A stretch of DNA of 15,773 nt from CAYRVX01 sp964642165. Lineage in GTDB: Bacteria > Planctomycetota > Phycisphaerae > SM23-33. The notes beneath the pieces are model-generated. The model did not search any database, was not told the DNA's origin, and saw only the letters and a program-made list of their open reading frames with translations. Below are positions 15,614-15,773 of the stretch, piece after piece (within the stretch, counting starts at the first letter, position 1; every line of letters begins with the position of its first letter). The DNA is taken from the NCBI GenBank assembly GCA_964642165.1, contig CAZXOC010000174.1:1-15773 (forward strand), read 5' to 3'. The position numbers and the translations under genes were made by a program.

Positions 15614-15638
15614 AAAAAGCGGCGGAGCTTCCTCCGCC
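15614..15638 (-). terminator. Intrinsic terminator or attenuator upstream of the PEP-CTERM gene
   Basis: Read on the minus strand, GGCGGAG-GAAG-CTCCGCC (15621-15638, perfect 7-bp stem, 4-nt loop) is followed by GCTTTTTGAC, giving a T5 tract at 15614-15618. It ends 35 bp before the PEP-CTERM start codon. It either ends transcription from a gene beyond the right edge, or acts as an attenuator if the block's promoter lies further upstream. It is the best intrinsic terminator-like element in the window. Confidence 0.65.
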
Positions 15639-15705
15639 ACGCATTCCACTGCTTGGGCGCGTCACCGCCAGGCGGTCCGGCGGCCCTGCCGGGGCGGTGT
15701 CCTCC

Positions 15706-15772
15706 CGTCCTGGCGGCTCCGTGCCCCAAGGCCCACTCGGGAAGACCGAGCGCCGCAATACCCGCCAGGACG
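15706..15772. repeat. Nested inverted repeat near the window edge
   Basis: CGTCCTGGCGG (15706-15716) and CCGCCAGGACG (15762-15772) are perfect 11-bp inverted arms separated by 45 bp. Inside lies a further 5-bp hairpin, CTCGG-GAAGA-CCGAG (15736-15750). Together they could fold into a branched stem in RNA from either strand. The role is unknown, and the window edge cuts off any wider context. Confidence 0.55.
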
Positions 15773-15773
15773 C

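Larger units (their letters stand above)
15580..15773. other. Upstream leader region of the PEP-CTERM gene; no assignable gene
   Basis: I see no supportable gene here. On the minus strand the frame of the PEP-CTERM gene stays open to the window edge and includes a hydrophobic run (VLAGIAALGLPEWALG) then a basic, Gly/Pro-rich stretch, so the end of an unseen gene or chance coding is possible. The region has several inverted repeats: a terminator-like hairpin at 15614-15638, ACCGCC-A-GGCGGT at 15664-15676, and an 11-bp arm pair at 15706-15716 and 15762-15772. No convincing promoter for the four-gene block was found. Confidence 0.5.

Overview
This is a high-GC (visibly about 70%) bacterial window. 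It is most likely a scaffold from a Planctomycetota genome or a close PVC relative, probably a metagenome-assembled genome. The pointers are a giant secreted protein combining autotransporter-type beta repeats, a LamG-like domain, a dockerin-like Ca2+ doublet and a C-terminal VPEP sorting signal, together with secreted esterases carrying DNRLRE-type modules and an EF-hand-plus-esterase protein. The lineage is inferred from architecture only. A 100-base run of N (4063-4162) marks a scaffold gap.

Layout: (1) 103-3153, minus strand: a 1016-aa GH106-like (alpha-L-rhamnosidase-type) glycosyl hydrolase without a signal peptide. (2) 3154-3339: a 186-bp divergent spacer with stem-loops and two plausible promoters. 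(3) 3340-4062, plus strand: rsmE (16S rRNA m3U1498 methyltransferase), cut by the gap a few residues before its end. (4) 4164-5111, plus strand: a membrane GT2 glycosyltransferase of the GtrB/ArnC/DPM1 type, missing only its first residues in the same gap. (5) 5104-15579, minus strand: four genes for exported proteins in one direction, separated by only 55, 28 and 76 bp and each with a clear Shine-Dalgarno. In transcription order they are a 1566-aa PEP-CTERM surface protein, a 747-aa protein with two DNRLRE-like modules and an SGNH/GDSL hydrolase domain, a 380-aa EF-hand plus alpha/beta-hydrolase esterase, and a 742-aa protein with a DNRLRE-like module, an Fn3-like segment and a hydrolase-like domain whose nucleophile position is not serine. 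The last gene overlaps the GT2 stop tail to tail by 8 bp. (6) 15580-15773: a leader region with a minus-strand intrinsic terminator or attenuator and nested inverted repeats; no gene can be assigned there.

How the genes may work together (inference): the four-gene block looks like a cell-surface or secreted polysaccharide de-esterification unit. One large sorted surface protein is followed by two likely active esterases of different folds and one degenerate, possibly binding, hydrolase homologue. The 747- and 742-aa proteins share the same DNRLRE-type module signature. The nearby GH106-like enzyme could act on deoxy-sugar-containing oligosaccharides derived from the same glycans, but it is divergently placed and has no export signal, so the link is only by proximity. 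rsmE is housekeeping; the GT2 enzyme probably charges a polyprenyl phosphate or modifies an envelope glycan.

Most very long frames on the opposite strands are GC-driven shadows. I saw no tRNA, rRNA, CRISPR array, transposase or integrase.
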